64,000 nucleotides of DNA from Roseobacter fucihabitans. Lineage in GTDB: Bacteria; Pseudomonadota; Alphaproteobacteria; Rhodobacterales; Rhodobacteraceae. The position numbers and the translations under genes were made by a program. The stretch lies in contig NZ_CP143423.1 in assembly GCF_014337925.2 (NCBI RefSeq), positions 3,378,501 through 3,442,500 of the forward strand. The letters run 5' to 3'. The notes beneath the pieces were generated by a model. The model did no database searches. It had not been told where the DNA came from and saw nothing but the letters and a program-made list of their open reading frames with translations. This document shows, piece after piece, positions 38,170-47,548 of this stretch (its first letter is position 1; every line of letters begins with the position of its first letter).

Positions 38170-39666
38170 TCAGGCGGCATAAACCGCGCCCCATCTGGCG
38201 AGCAGCTTGCGTTGCAAGCGCCGCGCACGGGTGGCCCAGGAACGCGCGCCTTGCGGGCGTTCGCGATTTGCACGCGTGATGCGCGCGCGCACCTCCTCAT
38301 CTGCGCAAAAGATCGCAAAGACCAATTCCCGGCCACTCGGAGCGGTGATATAACCCGCCAAGCCGGATACAAAATTCAACGTACCGGTTTTGGCCACGGC
38401 CTTGACGGGGTGCTTGTGGGTCGTGCGGCCATTCTTATCCAGCAACCTGACAGGTTTCAAAAGCGGTCGCAAACGGGCATCGCGATGGGCGGCACTCAAA
38501 GCGCGCACCATGTCTTGCGGGCTGACACGGCTTGCCGAGCCGAGCCCGGAATGGTCCGCAAAGGCCGGGTTGGTCATGCCCAGAGAGGCCATCGCCCAAA
38601 GGTTCATTTGCCGGGCTGAGGCCGCCAATGTCTGCGGGCGCGCGACGGTGTGACGTGTCGCGGCAAGCCCGACCATCTCCGCAGTAAGGTTGTTTGAATA
38701 TTTCAGCATGCCCTGAATAATTTCGCGCAGCGGCGGGCTTTGAACGGTCGCGCGCACCTCGCCCTCCGGCATGGTACCCACCAATTCGGGCACGGCCAGC
38801 ACAATGCCTTGGGAGCGCGCCAGGGTCGCGAACACATCACCCGCATAACGCCCGGGATGACGCACTGGCAACCAGCGCGCACCCTCCTGGCCCAAGGCCC
38901 CCTTGGCCACGCTCCAATGATCGGCGTCCCCGGCATTATCATAGGTATAGACCGGCGCGGCACGCTCCACGATCTGCATCCGCGCGATGGTCACATCCGG
39001 GCGATACGGTGCTGCACGGGCGTCCATCGTGATCTTGTATTTACCCGCGTTGCGTTTCCATTCGAAATGAACCCTGTTGTAATTGAGCGCAATGCCGGAC
39101 ACCGCCGGACTGTAGCCCAAGTGATCGGGCTGGTCGGGATCGATCGTGTGCAGCGGGGTCAGTGCGTTTTCATAAACCAGAAACCGGCCTCGAACCTCAC
39201 GCAGGCCACTGTCCTTGAGCTGCTGGGCCAGATCGGCCAAAGCCCTTGTATCAAGGGTCGGATCGCATCCGCCTTCCAGCACCAGATCGCCGTCCAGCAC
39301 ACCATCGTTCACGCGCCCCGCAGCCACGACACGGGTGGCAAAACGGTGGTCCGACCCAAGCCTGTCCAGCGCATAAAGCGCCGTGATGGATTTCGTCACG
39401 CTGGCGGGGGCTGTTCCCTGCGCCTTATTGCGGGCTTCCAGAATGTCGCCGGTCTTTGCATCCGCCACAGCAAAAGCGACCTGCCCCGTGACGCGCGAGG
39501 CGCGCAGCATTTCATTGACCGCATCCGCCACATCAGGCACCGCGCCGCGCAGCCGTGGACGCAAGGAAACAGTCGGTGCGGCGGCCAGCAGTGGGCTTGC
39601 GGCCGTTGCCAGACAGGCCGCCAGAAAGCTGCGGCGGGAAAATTGCGATCGCAAATGTTTTGTCAT
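38170..39666 (-). CDS. dacB: D-alanyl-D-alanine carboxypeptidase/endopeptidase (PBP4)
   Basis: 498 residues. ATG 39666 gives MTKHLRSQFSRRSFLAACLA, a Tat-type signal (SRRSFL) ending LLAAAP. PASVTKSITALYAL carries the catalytic Ser-x-x-Lys, KYSNNLTAEMVG the SxN motif and AKTGTLNFVSGLAGYI the KTG motif. It trims peptidoglycan in the periplasm. The long upstream frame overlaps nadD antisense to its sense and is not translated. Confidence 0.93.
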   Translation of the reverse strand: MTKHLRSQFSRRSFLAACLATAASPLLAAAPTVSLRPRLRGAVPDVADAVNEMLRASRVTGQVAFAVADAKTGDILEARNKAQGTAPASVTKSITALYALDRLGSDHRFATRVVAAGRVNDGVLDGDLVLEGGCDPTLDTRALADLAQQLKDSGLREVRGRFLVYENALTPLHTIDPDQPDHLGYSPAVSGIALNYNRVHFEWKRNAGKYKITMDARAAPYRPDVTIARMQIVERAAPVYTYDNAGDADHWSVAKGALGQEGARWLPVRHPGRYAGDVFATLARSQGIVLAVPELVGTMPEGEVRATVQSPPLREIIQGMLKYSNNLTAEMVGLAATRHTVARPQTLAASARQMNLWAMASLGMTNPAFADHSGLGSASRVSPQDMVRALSAAHRDARLRPLLKPVRLLDKNGRTTHKHPVKAVAKTGTLNFVSGLAGYITAPSGRELVFAIFCADEEVRARITRANRERPQGARSWATRARRLQRKLLARWGAVYAA

Positions 39667-39745
39667 ACCAGCAAGTAAACCCCAGCACGCAGCGTGAAAC
39701 AACCAGTACACTCGCCGCAATTCCTGAATATTTCGTGACGTCTGC

Positions 39746-40351
39746 TCATCCGCCCTGCCAATCCCCCGCCGCGCGGATGGCCGAGGAGGAATGTGCCACC
39801 ATCGGCACATTGACGAAACACCACGCAGGCGCATTCGAACGCCCCAGAAGCGACGCGCCCCGCCCCGAGATCCGCGCCGTCGCATAAATCCGCGCCGCCG
39901 GGCTCATACGCGCCGAAATCCTGTCGCCGGGGCGCGCCAAAACGCCGATGGGCACGGATGACATGATCTGACGCCAGTCCTGCCAGTGGTGCAATTGCGC
40001 CAGATTATCCGCCCCCATCAGCCACACAAACCGGACACCGGGATAGCGCGCCTTGATCGCGGCAAGCGTCCGGGCGGTATAGCGCGTGCCCAGATGCGCT
40101 TCGATATCGGTGATGCATACCCGCGGGTCCTGCATTCTGGCGCGTGCATGTGCCATACGCTGCGCGAGGGGAGCAGGCCCGTGTTTCTTGATCGGATTGC
40201 CGGGGCTGACCAACCACCACACGCGGTCCAACCCAAACCGTTTCAACGCCTCGCGGGTGATATGCACATGGCCCGTATGCGCGGGATCAAACGATCCTCC
40301 CAAAAGGCCGATGACCTCGCCTGCGCGCGCAATGGGAAAGCCCTGCTTCAC
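39746..40351 (-). CDS. nadD: Nicotinate-nucleotide adenylyltransferase
   Basis: Makes deamido-NAD from nicotinate mononucleotide and ATP. 201 residues from GTG 40351 behind GGGAGGGGG; a TTG at 40381 is less likely. [20 protein letters not shown] has the GxFDPxHxGH signature, [14 protein letters not shown] binds substrate, and SSSAIRAA is the ISSTxIR-like end motif. Confidence 0.93.
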   Translation of the reverse strand: MKQGFPIARAGEVIGLLGGSFDPAHTGHVHITREALKRFGLDRVWWLVSPGNPIKKHGPAPLAQRMAHARARMQDPRVCITDIEAHLGTRYTARTLAAIKARYPGVRFVWLMGADNLAQLHHWQDWRQIMSSVPIGVLARPGDRISARMSPAARIYATARISGRGASLLGRSNAPAWCFVNVPMVAHSSSAIRAAGDWQGG

Positions 40352-40423
40352 TTGATTGCCCCCTCCCGCACGTCCCACCAACCCTTTGAACGGGGCGCGC
40401 GAGGGGATGTCAATATCTGCTAC

Positions 40424-40891
40424 TCACTGCGGCTGCACGGGTGCGCCTGCATCAATGGTGCCGGGTTCGATCACACGCGCGCACCAGCCGCCGTGCCCGC
40501 GCATCGCCGAATACCCGCCCCGCCCCAGCGTTTCTTCCATCCGGCTGCACGGGGCGCAGATGCCGGTAACTTCCAGAACGGCCTGCCCGATGCGAAGGCG
40601 GCGGCCCTTGAGGGCGGCGAGATTAAGGCCAGCGATCACCAGATTGCGGCGCAGCTCTTCCGGCGTCACGGCCCCCTGCCCGAGCATGGCCCCGATCACG
40701 GTGAGATGTTCCGCCTGTATCAGGGTCACGGCGCGTTTGTTTGAGGCTGCGTGATCCCCGCTGAGCCCTGTCGGTGCAACCATGGCGCGCGACACAACCT
40801 GCATTGGCGCGCGCCGCTGCGGACGCAAGCCGATCCACGTCAACCTGCCGTCTTGCGCATGGCGCGCGATCAAATCGTGAATGCTCTGCAT
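40424..40891 (-). CDS. MOSC domain protein
   Basis: 155 residues. GLSGDHAASNKRAVTLIQAE and the Cys motif GICAPCSRMEETLG are MOSC-type (molybdenum cofactor sulfurase C-terminal). Binds sulfur or molybdenum cofactor derivatives; specific role unknown. It ends 72 nt from nadD and lies 9 nt after the DUF900-like gene. Confidence 0.85.
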   Translation of the reverse strand: MQSIHDLIARHAQDGRLTWIGLRPQRRAPMQVVSRAMVAPTGLSGDHAASNKRAVTLIQAEHLTVIGAMLGQGAVTPEELRRNLVIAGLNLAALKGRRLRIGQAVLEVTGICAPCSRMEETLGRGGYSAMRGHGGWCARVIEPGTIDAGAPVQPQ

Positions 40892-40900
40892 GCCCCGCCC

Positions 40901-42193
40901 TCAACGATCCTCGCCGTTCACATTCCCCAGATCAGGCAGCCGGTCCAGAGGGTAGTTGGGGTGCAATTGCCAGAACCCATCCTCCCCCAGTTCCAGCGGC
41001 CGCAGCGTGCCGCCCGGAAAAGCGCGCGTGCGCAACGCAAGCACGATATCGGATAACACGGCCTGATTATCGCGAAAGTAGGAATGCCCGCGACCGATCA
41101 CGCCCTCGACGCGTATCAGATGCACCAGCTCGTTTTTCTTTAATCTCTCCAACTGCTTGACCATGTGGCTGTCCGTCGAGGCGGATCCAAGACGGGGCGC
41201 ATTGGTCAAATAGGAGGACAGTCGCAGCGCACTGTCGGTCGGATTGATGTAGATGTTGATTTGCTCGAAAGCCTCGGAGAAACGCTCCGCCTGAAGCCGC
41301 TGTTCCACGACCCCGGTGTCCAGATCCGCCGCCGCAAGGATCAGGGTCCCGGTTTTCATGGCCAGCTTGGGCGCCACGCCGCGCCCACGGTGATAGATCA
41401 CAAGTTCACGCAAGGATGTGGTCATCACATCCGTCCCGCGCGAATGCGCGACAATGTCGATATCCTCGACCTCTTCGATCTCGGCCAGAAGGCGCAGGAA
41501 TTCCTTTGCGTGATACACGCTGAAATCCCCTGATTCCCGGTCGCGGAAATACCCCAGAAGCCCGCCATTGCCCGCAGGCCAGGTAAAGGCGATGGGTATG
41601 CTCTCGCGCCCTGCATAATGCCAAAGGTTGGCCAATGTATCCATCGCACGGTCGAAATCATTGGCGACGCCGTGGGTAAACACCAGAATGCGCCGGTTCC
41701 CGGTGCGCGTGATTTCATCGCGAATGGCCTGCTGGAAGGCGCGCGCGCTTTTTTCATAATCCGCGAGATCATCCGGATCAAAGATCAACTTGCCGTCTTC
41801 GCGCCGCGTGCCAAGCGGCACATCCCGAAACCGTACCAACTCAGCCGTGTCTTCGACATCAAGGCTGGAAATACGCCGCGAGCCATCGCGCGAGGTACGC
41901 GCGACAAGGTCCGCCCAATCCTGCGCGCCAAAACGCACCCTCGCAACCCCCAGCGTCATCGCATTTGAACGCTCTGACGTATAGGTCAGCTTGCCCGAGT
42001 GGCCGGTCAAAGACGCGCGGTCGGTCACATAAAAGATACGCGGTGCCACGGTTTGAAGCACAACTGGGACTGCATCCGCAGGATAATTGTTGCCCTCAAG
42101 GTAGATGTTGGGCGGCGGTGCCAACAACACATCGCGCGCCGCACACCCCGCCAGCACAGCACAAAGGAGCACGATAATTGTGATTGCCCGCAC
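40901..42193 (-). CDS. Alpha/beta hydrolase lipoprotein (DUF900 type)
   Basis: 430 residues. GTG start at 42193 behind GGAGG gives MRAITIIVLLCAVLAGCAAR, a lipoprotein signal (lipobox LAGC). RRILVFTHGVANDFDRAMDT gives the oxyanion region, and DIDIVAHSRGTDVMTTSL holds the nucleophile Ser in a GxSxG-like AHSRG. EQINIYINPTDSALRLSSYL follows. Substrate unknown. Confidence 0.82.
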   Translation of the reverse strand: MRAITIIVLLCAVLAGCAARDVLLAPPPNIYLEGNNYPADAVPVVLQTVAPRIFYVTDRASLTGHSGKLTYTSERSNAMTLGVARVRFGAQDWADLVARTSRDGSRRISSLDVEDTAELVRFRDVPLGTRREDGKLIFDPDDLADYEKSARAFQQAIRDEITRTGNRRILVFTHGVANDFDRAMDTLANLWHYAGRESIPIAFTWPAGNGGLLGYFRDRESGDFSVYHAKEFLRLLAEIEEVEDIDIVAHSRGTDVMTTSLRELVIYHRGRGVAPKLAMKTGTLILAAADLDTGVVEQRLQAERFSEAFEQINIYINPTDSALRLSSYLTNAPRLGSASTDSHMVKQLERLKKNELVHLIRVEGVIGRGHSYFRDNQAVLSDIVLALRTRAFPGGTLRPLELGEDGFWQLHPNYPLDRLPDLGNVNGEDR

Positions 42194-42430
42194 CACGCCG
42201 CCTCCCCCTATGAGTTTCGAAAAAGGGCTAACACGCCACTCATTATTTTCACAATCACAATTGAATTTATGGGGATTTCTTTGCCGACCGCGCCCTTTGG
42301 GCCAAAGGCAGACATCATTGCGACCAGGGTCTTTTGTCATTGCGAACGGGACCGGAAAACCATGCATCACAGCGAAACGAAAAAGGCCACGCCCTTCAGG
42401 CATGGTCCTCTTCATATGCAGTTTACTGGG

Positions 42431-43092
42431 TTAGTCTGCTAAATCGCTCAAGCGGCTTTGCGGTTTTTTGTGACGGGCCATGAAGCCCAGACCGCCGAGA
42501 CCTGCAAGGCGCAAGGGCAGTGCAGCCGGAACCGGAATCGCAGCGATTGTAACATCACGCCCCCAGTCATCCGGCCGTGTCACGTTGAGGAAGCTGCTGA
42601 TAACGGTTTTGCCGGAAAACGTAACAACACCAACAAATTTACTCCACAATTCCAGCCCGCGATTTGTGAAGTTTTGATAGCCCACCGGAGCGCCCAGATA
42701 ATCTGTTGGCGCAAGCCGCAAACTGCCGTTCACATCAGAGAACGTCCCAAGAATATCAGTTGCGAATGTCAAACTCCCCTGCACCGAAATCACAGCGCCC
42801 GATGATATGTCCCGGTTGAGGAAAAACATGTGGCTGTCACCGCGCGTTCCGGCTTTCAACAGCACGCCGCATCGCTCAGGATGTCATGGGTCAACGCAGC
42901 ATTCTGCATTACGTTGAAGAACAGAATGGTCGTGTTGCTTGTCGCAGAACCGTTTGTAATGTTGGCTGACACAGGGTTCCGTTAAAGAAATGTGCCTGCG
43001 GAAGACACAACCGCTGCCGATGCTGCACCACAAATGAAGGTAGCCGCCGCAATGACGGTCAATTTTCCCAGTCGCAGGGTTAATAACCTCAC
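42431..43092 (-). pseudogene. VPLPA-CTERM sorting-signal protein, disrupted
   Basis: From the GTG at 43092 the frame gives a signal peptide (RLGKLTVIAAATFICGAASA), then TAA near 42986. The same frame continues NPVSANITNGSATSNTTI and LFFNVMQNAALTHDIL. A shift near 42870 moves to GDSHMFFLNRDISSGAVISV and on to the C-terminus IPVPAALPLRLAGLGGLGFM with ARHKK, the VPLPA-CTERM anchor. One stop plus one frameshift, so probably dead. Confidence 0.78.
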
Positions 43093-43374
43093 CGGGCATT
43101 TTGGAAAATTCTGCCCGTGAACTGATACTGTGAGCCCCTGTGCAACGGACCTTTTCTAAACGAGTATTAAGTCTTCTTATGGATTTTAGTGTGCAGACCG
43201 CGAAGCACGACCTAGGATTGAAATCCGGCTGCTTCGATCACCTTCCAGATCAGAAAAATCCGTCGAACTCAGCCTCGCTTGGGTTGAAACGCGGACCACC
43301 GCCCCTCACGGATTGCCCTTTTACATATGAGCCTTTAGGAGGTAGGCGAATGCGATTTTTTCGGAGTACGCTCA
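43093..43374. other. Spacer upstream of ettA
   Basis: About 280 bp, no gene recognised. AGGAGG-like TTTAGGAGG at 43334-43342 is too far from the ettA start to serve as its ribosome binding site. Confidence 0.45.
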
Positions 43375-45030
43375 ATGGCCGCCTATCAATACGTCTATCA
43401 TATGTCCGGTGTTTCAAAGACCTATCCAGGTGGTAAGAAGTGCTTTGAAAACATACATTTGAACTTCCTGCCCGGCGTCAAGATCGGCGTCGTCGGCGTC
43501 AACGGCGCGGGTAAATCGACCTTGATGAAAATCATGGCTGGTCTGGACACGGATTTTTCCGGCGAAGCCTGGCACGCAGAGGGCGCAACTGTTGGGTATT
43601 TACCCCAGGAACCGAAACTGGATGAAACGCTGTCGGTGCGTGACAATGTGATGCTCGCCGTGGCCGATAAGAAGGCCATTCTGGATCGCTATAACGAATT
43701 GGCGATGAATTATTCCGATGAGACCGCGGATGAGATGGCCGCGCTTCAGGACCAGATCGATGCCGACAACCTGTGGGATTTGGATTCACAGATTGATGTG
43801 TCCATGGAGGCGCTGCGTTGCCCGCCGGATGACGCGAAAATCGCCGATCTGTCGGGTGGTGAAGCGCGCCGTGTCGCGCTGTGCAAACTGCTTCTGGAAG
43901 CGCCCGATATGTTGCTGCTCGATGAGCCGACCAACCATCTGGATGCGGAAACCATCGCCTGGCTGCAACAGCATCTGATTGATTACAAAGGGACAATCCT
44001 AATCGTTACGCATGACCGCTATTTCCTCGACGATATCACCAGCTGGATTCTGGAACTCGACCGGGGCAAAGGCGTGCCTTACGAGGGCAATTATTCGGAC
44101 TGGCTGGAGCAAAAGGCAAAGCGCCTGAGCCAGGAAGCGCGCGAGGATAAATCCCGCCAGAAAACGCTGGAGCGCGAGTTGGAATGGATGCGCCAAGGGG
44201 CCAAGGCGCGCCAGGCCAAATCCAAGGCCCGGATCAAATCCTATAATGAAATGGCCGAAGTTTCCGAGCGCGAAAAACTTGCCCGCGCGCAGATCGTCAT
44301 CCCCAACGGTCCCCGTCTGGGCAATAAGGTGATTGAGGTCATGGGGCTGGCCAAACACATGGGCGACAAGCAATTGGTCGAGGGGCTCGATTTCTCCCTG
44401 CCCCCCGGTGGCATTGTCGGTGTGATCGGGCCAAACGGTGCGGGTAAATCGACGTTGTTCAAGATGTTGACCCGGCAATTGGAGCCGGATGAGGGCACGA
44501 TTGAATATGGTGATACGGTGGATTTATCCTACGTGGATCAGAGCCGCGATGATCTGAAAGCGGATGACAACGTCTGGCAGGCGATCTCCGGCGGGGCCGA
44601 GTTGATCCAACTGGGTGATGCGGAGGTCAATTCGCGCGCCTATTGTTCGTCGTTCAATTTCAAGGGCGGGGATCAGCAGAAAAAGGTCGGGCTGCTCTCG
44701 GGCGGGGAGCGCAACCGGGTGCATATGGCACGGCTCTTGAAGGACGGCGGCAACGTGTTGCTGCTCGATGAGCCGACGAATGATCTGGACGTGGAGACGC
44801 TGCGCGCGCTGGAAGACGCGCTGGTCGATTTTGCAGGCTGCGCGGTGGTGATCTCGCACGACCGGTTTTTCTTGGACCGCATCTGCACGCATATTCTCGC
44901 GTTCGAGGGCGAGGCGCATGTGGAATGGTTCGAGGGTGGGTTTACGGAGTATGAAGAGGACAAGAAGCGGAGATTAGGCGCGGATGCACTGGAGCCGAAG
45001 CGTTTGAAACATAAGAAGTTTGTACGTTGA
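43375..45030 (+). CDS. ettA: ABC-F type translation factor EttA
   Basis: 551 residues, two ATP-binding cassettes in one chain, no membrane part. First cassette: GVNGAGKSTLMKI (Walker A), LSGGEARRVALCKLLLE, DMLLLDEPTNHLDAET. The linker (arm) ELEWMRQGAKARQAKSKARI is the P-site tRNA interaction motif typical of EttA. Second cassette: GPNGAGKSTLFKM, LSGGERNRVHMARLL, LLLDEPTNDLDVET. It gates entry to the elongation cycle by ATP/ADP. Confidence 0.97.
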   Translation: MAAYQYVYHMSGVSKTYPGGKKCFENIHLNFLPGVKIGVVGVNGAGKSTLMKIMAGLDTDFSGEAWHAEGATVGYLPQEPKLDETLSVRDNVMLAVADKKAILDRYNELAMNYSDETADEMAALQDQIDADNLWDLDSQIDVSMEALRCPPDDAKIADLSGGEARRVALCKLLLEAPDMLLLDEPTNHLDAETIAWLQQHLIDYKGTILIVTHDRYFLDDITSWILELDRGKGVPYEGNYSDWLEQKAKRLSQEAREDKSRQKTLERELEWMRQGAKARQAKSKARIKSYNEMAEVSEREKLARAQIVIPNGPRLGNKVIEVMGLAKHMGDKQLVEGLDFSLPPGGIVGVIGPNGAGKSTLFKMLTRQLEPDEGTIEYGDTVDLSYVDQSRDDLKADDNVWQAISGGAELIQLGDAEVNSRAYCSSFNFKGGDQQKKVGLLSGGERNRVHMARLLKDGGNVLLLDEPTNDLDVETLRALEDALVDFAGCAVVISHDRFFLDRICTHILAFEGEAHVEWFEGGFTEYEEDKKRRLGADALEPKRLKHKKFVR

Positions 45031-45052
45031 GTTTTATGCAATAAAACTCAAC
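45026..45052. repeat. AT-rich hairpin overlapping the ettA stop
   Basis: Perfect 12-nt arms GTTGAGTTTTAT (45026-45037) and ATAAAACTCAAC (45041-45052) with a 3-nt loop. The left arm contains the TGA. Directly followed by a GC-rich nested hairpin. It may act as a 3' end or a translation-coupled structure; it is not a standard terminator. Confidence 0.7.
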
Positions 45053-45093
45053 GGGTGCGCGGCAGCGGGTGCAGAGCACCCGCGTGCGCACCC
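45053..45093. repeat. GC-rich nested hairpin downstream of ettA
   Basis: Outer arms GGGTGCGC (45053-45060) and GCGCACCC (45086-45093), inner arms CGGGTGC and GCACCCG (45066-45072, 45076-45082). Strong structure, no T-run after it. Confidence 0.65.
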
Positions 45094-45156
45094 CGGTACA
45101 GTCTGAGCATCAGGCTAACTCCGAGGTAATAAAACTCTAGATTTATGAGGTAAACT

Positions 45157-45957
45157 TTGCAAAGAATTGATGCCTTTTATCTTTTTCGAGTAGGCCACCA
45201 AATTCATCGGATTCTCGATATCGACGCCGAGCTTTGGGATGGGCAAGAAAATGTCGCAAGAAAGCGCGGCATAGTTAACGATTTACTTGAAACTCGCCAA
45301 GCACTTAGTGAGTTTTTGTATGCTAGTATTTTTGATCTCTCCATTTCTCAAAGATCGGGTCACCAACTAATAATTGCAATAAACGGTTTAATCGAAGCTT
45401 GCGAAAAGTGCCAGGACGATCAAGAAACCGTAAAACACTTTGAACTATGGCCTGTTCAGCAAGCGTACCAAGAATTTGAAGCAGTATTGAAAGCCGAACT
45501 TGGGCAGACTGGTATTTTCCTAGTCGCAGACAAGAACGCAATGAATACACTTACCCTGATCGAGCAGGGCGAAAAAGCTTTCCCTGCGAAGCTCGAAGAA
45601 CTAGTGCCGGATAGCATTGAAGATGTACGCGATGCTATGAGCTGCATCGCCTTAGAATTGCCTACAGCGGCAGCGTTCCATCTGCATCGAGCAAATGAAA
45701 CTGTTTTAAAATCGTATTACCATAGTGAGTCCAATGAAGTTGTACCGCCAAAGAAAACAATGGGCCAACTTATACAGCTAATGGAAGATAAGGGAATCGG
45801 ACGAGAAGAAATCCGTTCTTCTCTCAGAGACATCGTGCGGTTGCATCGAAACCCGACGATACATCCAGGAACTAGAATTAGCGACGTTGAGGAAGCACTG
45901 AACTTGTACGGAGCTATTCGATCTGTGATAGGGTTCATGATTAAGGAAATGGAATAG
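45157..45957 (+). CDS. Putative HEPN-type protein, unknown role
   Basis: 266 residues, TTG start behind GAGG 8 nt upstream. All-helical protein. Near the C-terminus LRDIVRLHRNPTIHPGT holds an Arg-x5-His pattern of the HEPN RNase type, and LELPTAAAFHLHRANETVLK lies in the preceding helices. AT-richer than its neighbours, which suggests transfer. HEPN proteins often act in toxin or defence systems. The assignment is tentative. Confidence 0.5.
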   Translation: MQRIDAFYLFRVGHQIHRILDIDAELWDGQENVARKRGIVNDLLETRQALSEFLYASIFDLSISQRSGHQLIIAINGLIEACEKCQDDQETVKHFELWPVQQAYQEFEAVLKAELGQTGIFLVADKNAMNTLTLIEQGEKAFPAKLEELVPDSIEDVRDAMSCIALELPTAAAFHLHRANETVLKSYYHSESNEVVPPKKTMGQLIQLMEDKGIGREEIRSSLRDIVRLHRNPTIHPGTRISDVEEALNLYGAIRSVIGFMIKEME

Positions 45958-46225
45958 TTATCTTGGTCGATTGAGGCCGCAGAATGCAATAGCTTCGCGG
46001 GTGTCGAAGGAAGCCTCCGCACGTCGCACCAAAGGTGCGCCGAGAAAAAACCGCACGCCTTGGGCGTGACGGGGCCGTCTTGGGCGGCAGAAACGCGGGA
46101 AGTTTCCGCTGGGGTTGGAAATAAGCGTCGCTTATGCGGCACCTCCACAAAGGTCTCGACGATCCGCAAGCGTTTACGACAAAGATCTAAAACAGAATCT
46201 AATTTTAAAGATCAAAACCCCGGAT

Positions 46226-46582
46226 ATGGACACACCACATCCCGTGCCCTACCCTCCCCGCATGCACATCATCGATATCACCGTGAATTGCCCCTCCATC
46301 GAGACCGCAGACGCCATAAGCGCGGCGCTCATTGAACCGCGCCTTGTCGCCTGTTCCAATCGCTATCCCGCGATCCAGAGCGCTTATTTCTGGGACGGGG
46401 CGGTCGCGCGGGAGGAGGAACATCCGCTCCATTTGAAGACGCGGGCCGCGCTGGGTGATGCGGTGGAGGCGGCGGTGCGCGCGTTGCATCCTTACGCCGT
46501 GCCTCCGATCATTCGCATCAATATTGATCACGCCAATGACGATTACATCGCCTGGGTCTGTGCGGAAACCTGCGCTCCGTAG
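46226..46582 (+). CDS. cutA: CutA-family divalent ion tolerance protein
   Basis: 118 residues from ATG 46226, or 106 from the ATG at 46262 (MHIIDITVNCPSIETADAIS). CSNRYPAIQSAYFWDGAVAR and HPLHLKTRAALGDAVEAAVR, then YAVPPIIRINI, match the CutA fold, a trimeric PII-like protein. Its role in metal tolerance is uncertain. It has no near neighbour of clear function. Confidence 0.85.
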   Translation: MDTPHPVPYPPRMHIIDITVNCPSIETADAISAALIEPRLVACSNRYPAIQSAYFWDGAVAREEEHPLHLKTRAALGDAVEAAVRALHPYAVPPIIRINIDHANDDYIAWVCAETCAP

Positions 46583-46586
46583 GGCC

Positions 46587-47060
46587 TCAGATCACCGCGC
46601 CCGCCCAGAGCCCGACACCAAAGACCGTATGCGCCGCCAACCCCAGCCCGCGTGCGCGCCAGGGGGTCGGTGTGCGCGATGCGGCGAGGCCTGCACCCAT
46701 GCCCGGCTGCATCAGGAACCAGCCAAAACTGATGGTGGCGATGGCAAAAACGAAAGCAGGCAGAAACGTCGGGGCGGCCAGCCACGAAGGCCCCATGATC
46801 AACGCGAGCGCCACGCCGTAAGCAATCCCGACGGCGTAGTGAAACACCCAGCCGATGGCATGTTCGCCCGCCACAGGATCCGCCGCCGCGATGTCGTCAT
46901 GAAACAGGCGGCCAGCAGGCATATGCCCCACCCAACGACCGGGCAGGCCCCAGTTCGGCGCGGGCAATTTCATCACCCGGTTGATCAGAACCGCCCAAGC
47001 ATCCATCGCCAGGGTGGCAATCAGGCCCATCAGGAGTCCCGTTGTCAAAATTTCGCTCAC
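46587..47060 (-). CDS. DUF2938 membrane protein
   Basis: 157 residues from GTG 47060 behind GGGGAG; the frame is open upstream to 47138. Four hydrophobic segments (TTGLLMGLIATLAMDAWAVL; VFHYAVGIAYGVALALIMG; PAFVFAIATISFGWFLMQPG; AAHTVFGVGLWAGAVI). DUF2938 type, role unknown. Convergent with cutA (4 nt apart). Confidence 0.8.
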   Translation of the reverse strand: MSEILTTGLLMGLIATLAMDAWAVLINRVMKLPAPNWGLPGRWVGHMPAGRLFHDDIAAADPVAGEHAIGWVFHYAVGIAYGVALALIMGPSWLAAPTFLPAFVFAIATISFGWFLMQPGMGAGLAASRTPTPWRARGLGLAAHTVFGVGLWAGAVI

Positions 47061-47209
47061 ACCCAACTCCCCTTTTCGCGCAGAAACTGCCACGTCACGG
47101 GCGGATTGACCAGCACCCAAGCCCATGAACATCGACAAGCTTGACCCATGTCAAAGCCCATAGGCGCGCGCCGTGCCACCCTCGGGCCAAACAACAAAAG
47201 GAGCGCGAC

Positions 47210-47449
47210 ATGTCCCACACCCCGCACGCATTGGTCGAAGAATTCCCGGAACATTCCGACCGCATTCATGCCCTGCGCGAGAGCAATGCGCATTTTCGCA
47301 AACTTAGCGATGCCTATCATGACGCCAATCGCGCCGTGCACCGGGCGGAAACCAATGTCGAGCCGACGGATTCGCTGCACGAAACAGAATTGCGCAAGCA
47401 GCGGATGCGTATGAAGGACGAAATATCGGCCATTTTGAACCAGAATTGA
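47210..47449 (+). CDS. YdcH/DUF465 small protein
   Basis: 79 residues from ATG 47210 with AAAGGAG upstream. MSHTPHALVEEFPEHSDRIH, ALRESNAHFRKLSDAYHDAN and ELRKQRMRMKDEISAIL form two helices, the YdcH/SlyX-like pattern of DUF465. The role is unknown; it is common in alphaproteobacteria. Divergent from DUF2938. Confidence 0.9.
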   Translation: MSHTPHALVEEFPEHSDRIHALRESNAHFRKLSDAYHDANRAVHRAETNVEPTDSLHETELRKQRMRMKDEISAILNQN

Positions 47450-47548
47450 GGCAAGCGCGATTCCAAACGCGCCGCCCCGCAAGCGCCCCATGTCTGGGAT
47501 GACATCTCAAACGCGGGCATGATAAGCTTGTTCCACAGGAGTTTTCTG

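Noticed and set aside
42242-42430. Gene in the spacer between the hydrolase and the VPLPA gene
   Set aside because: Only short frames without motifs.
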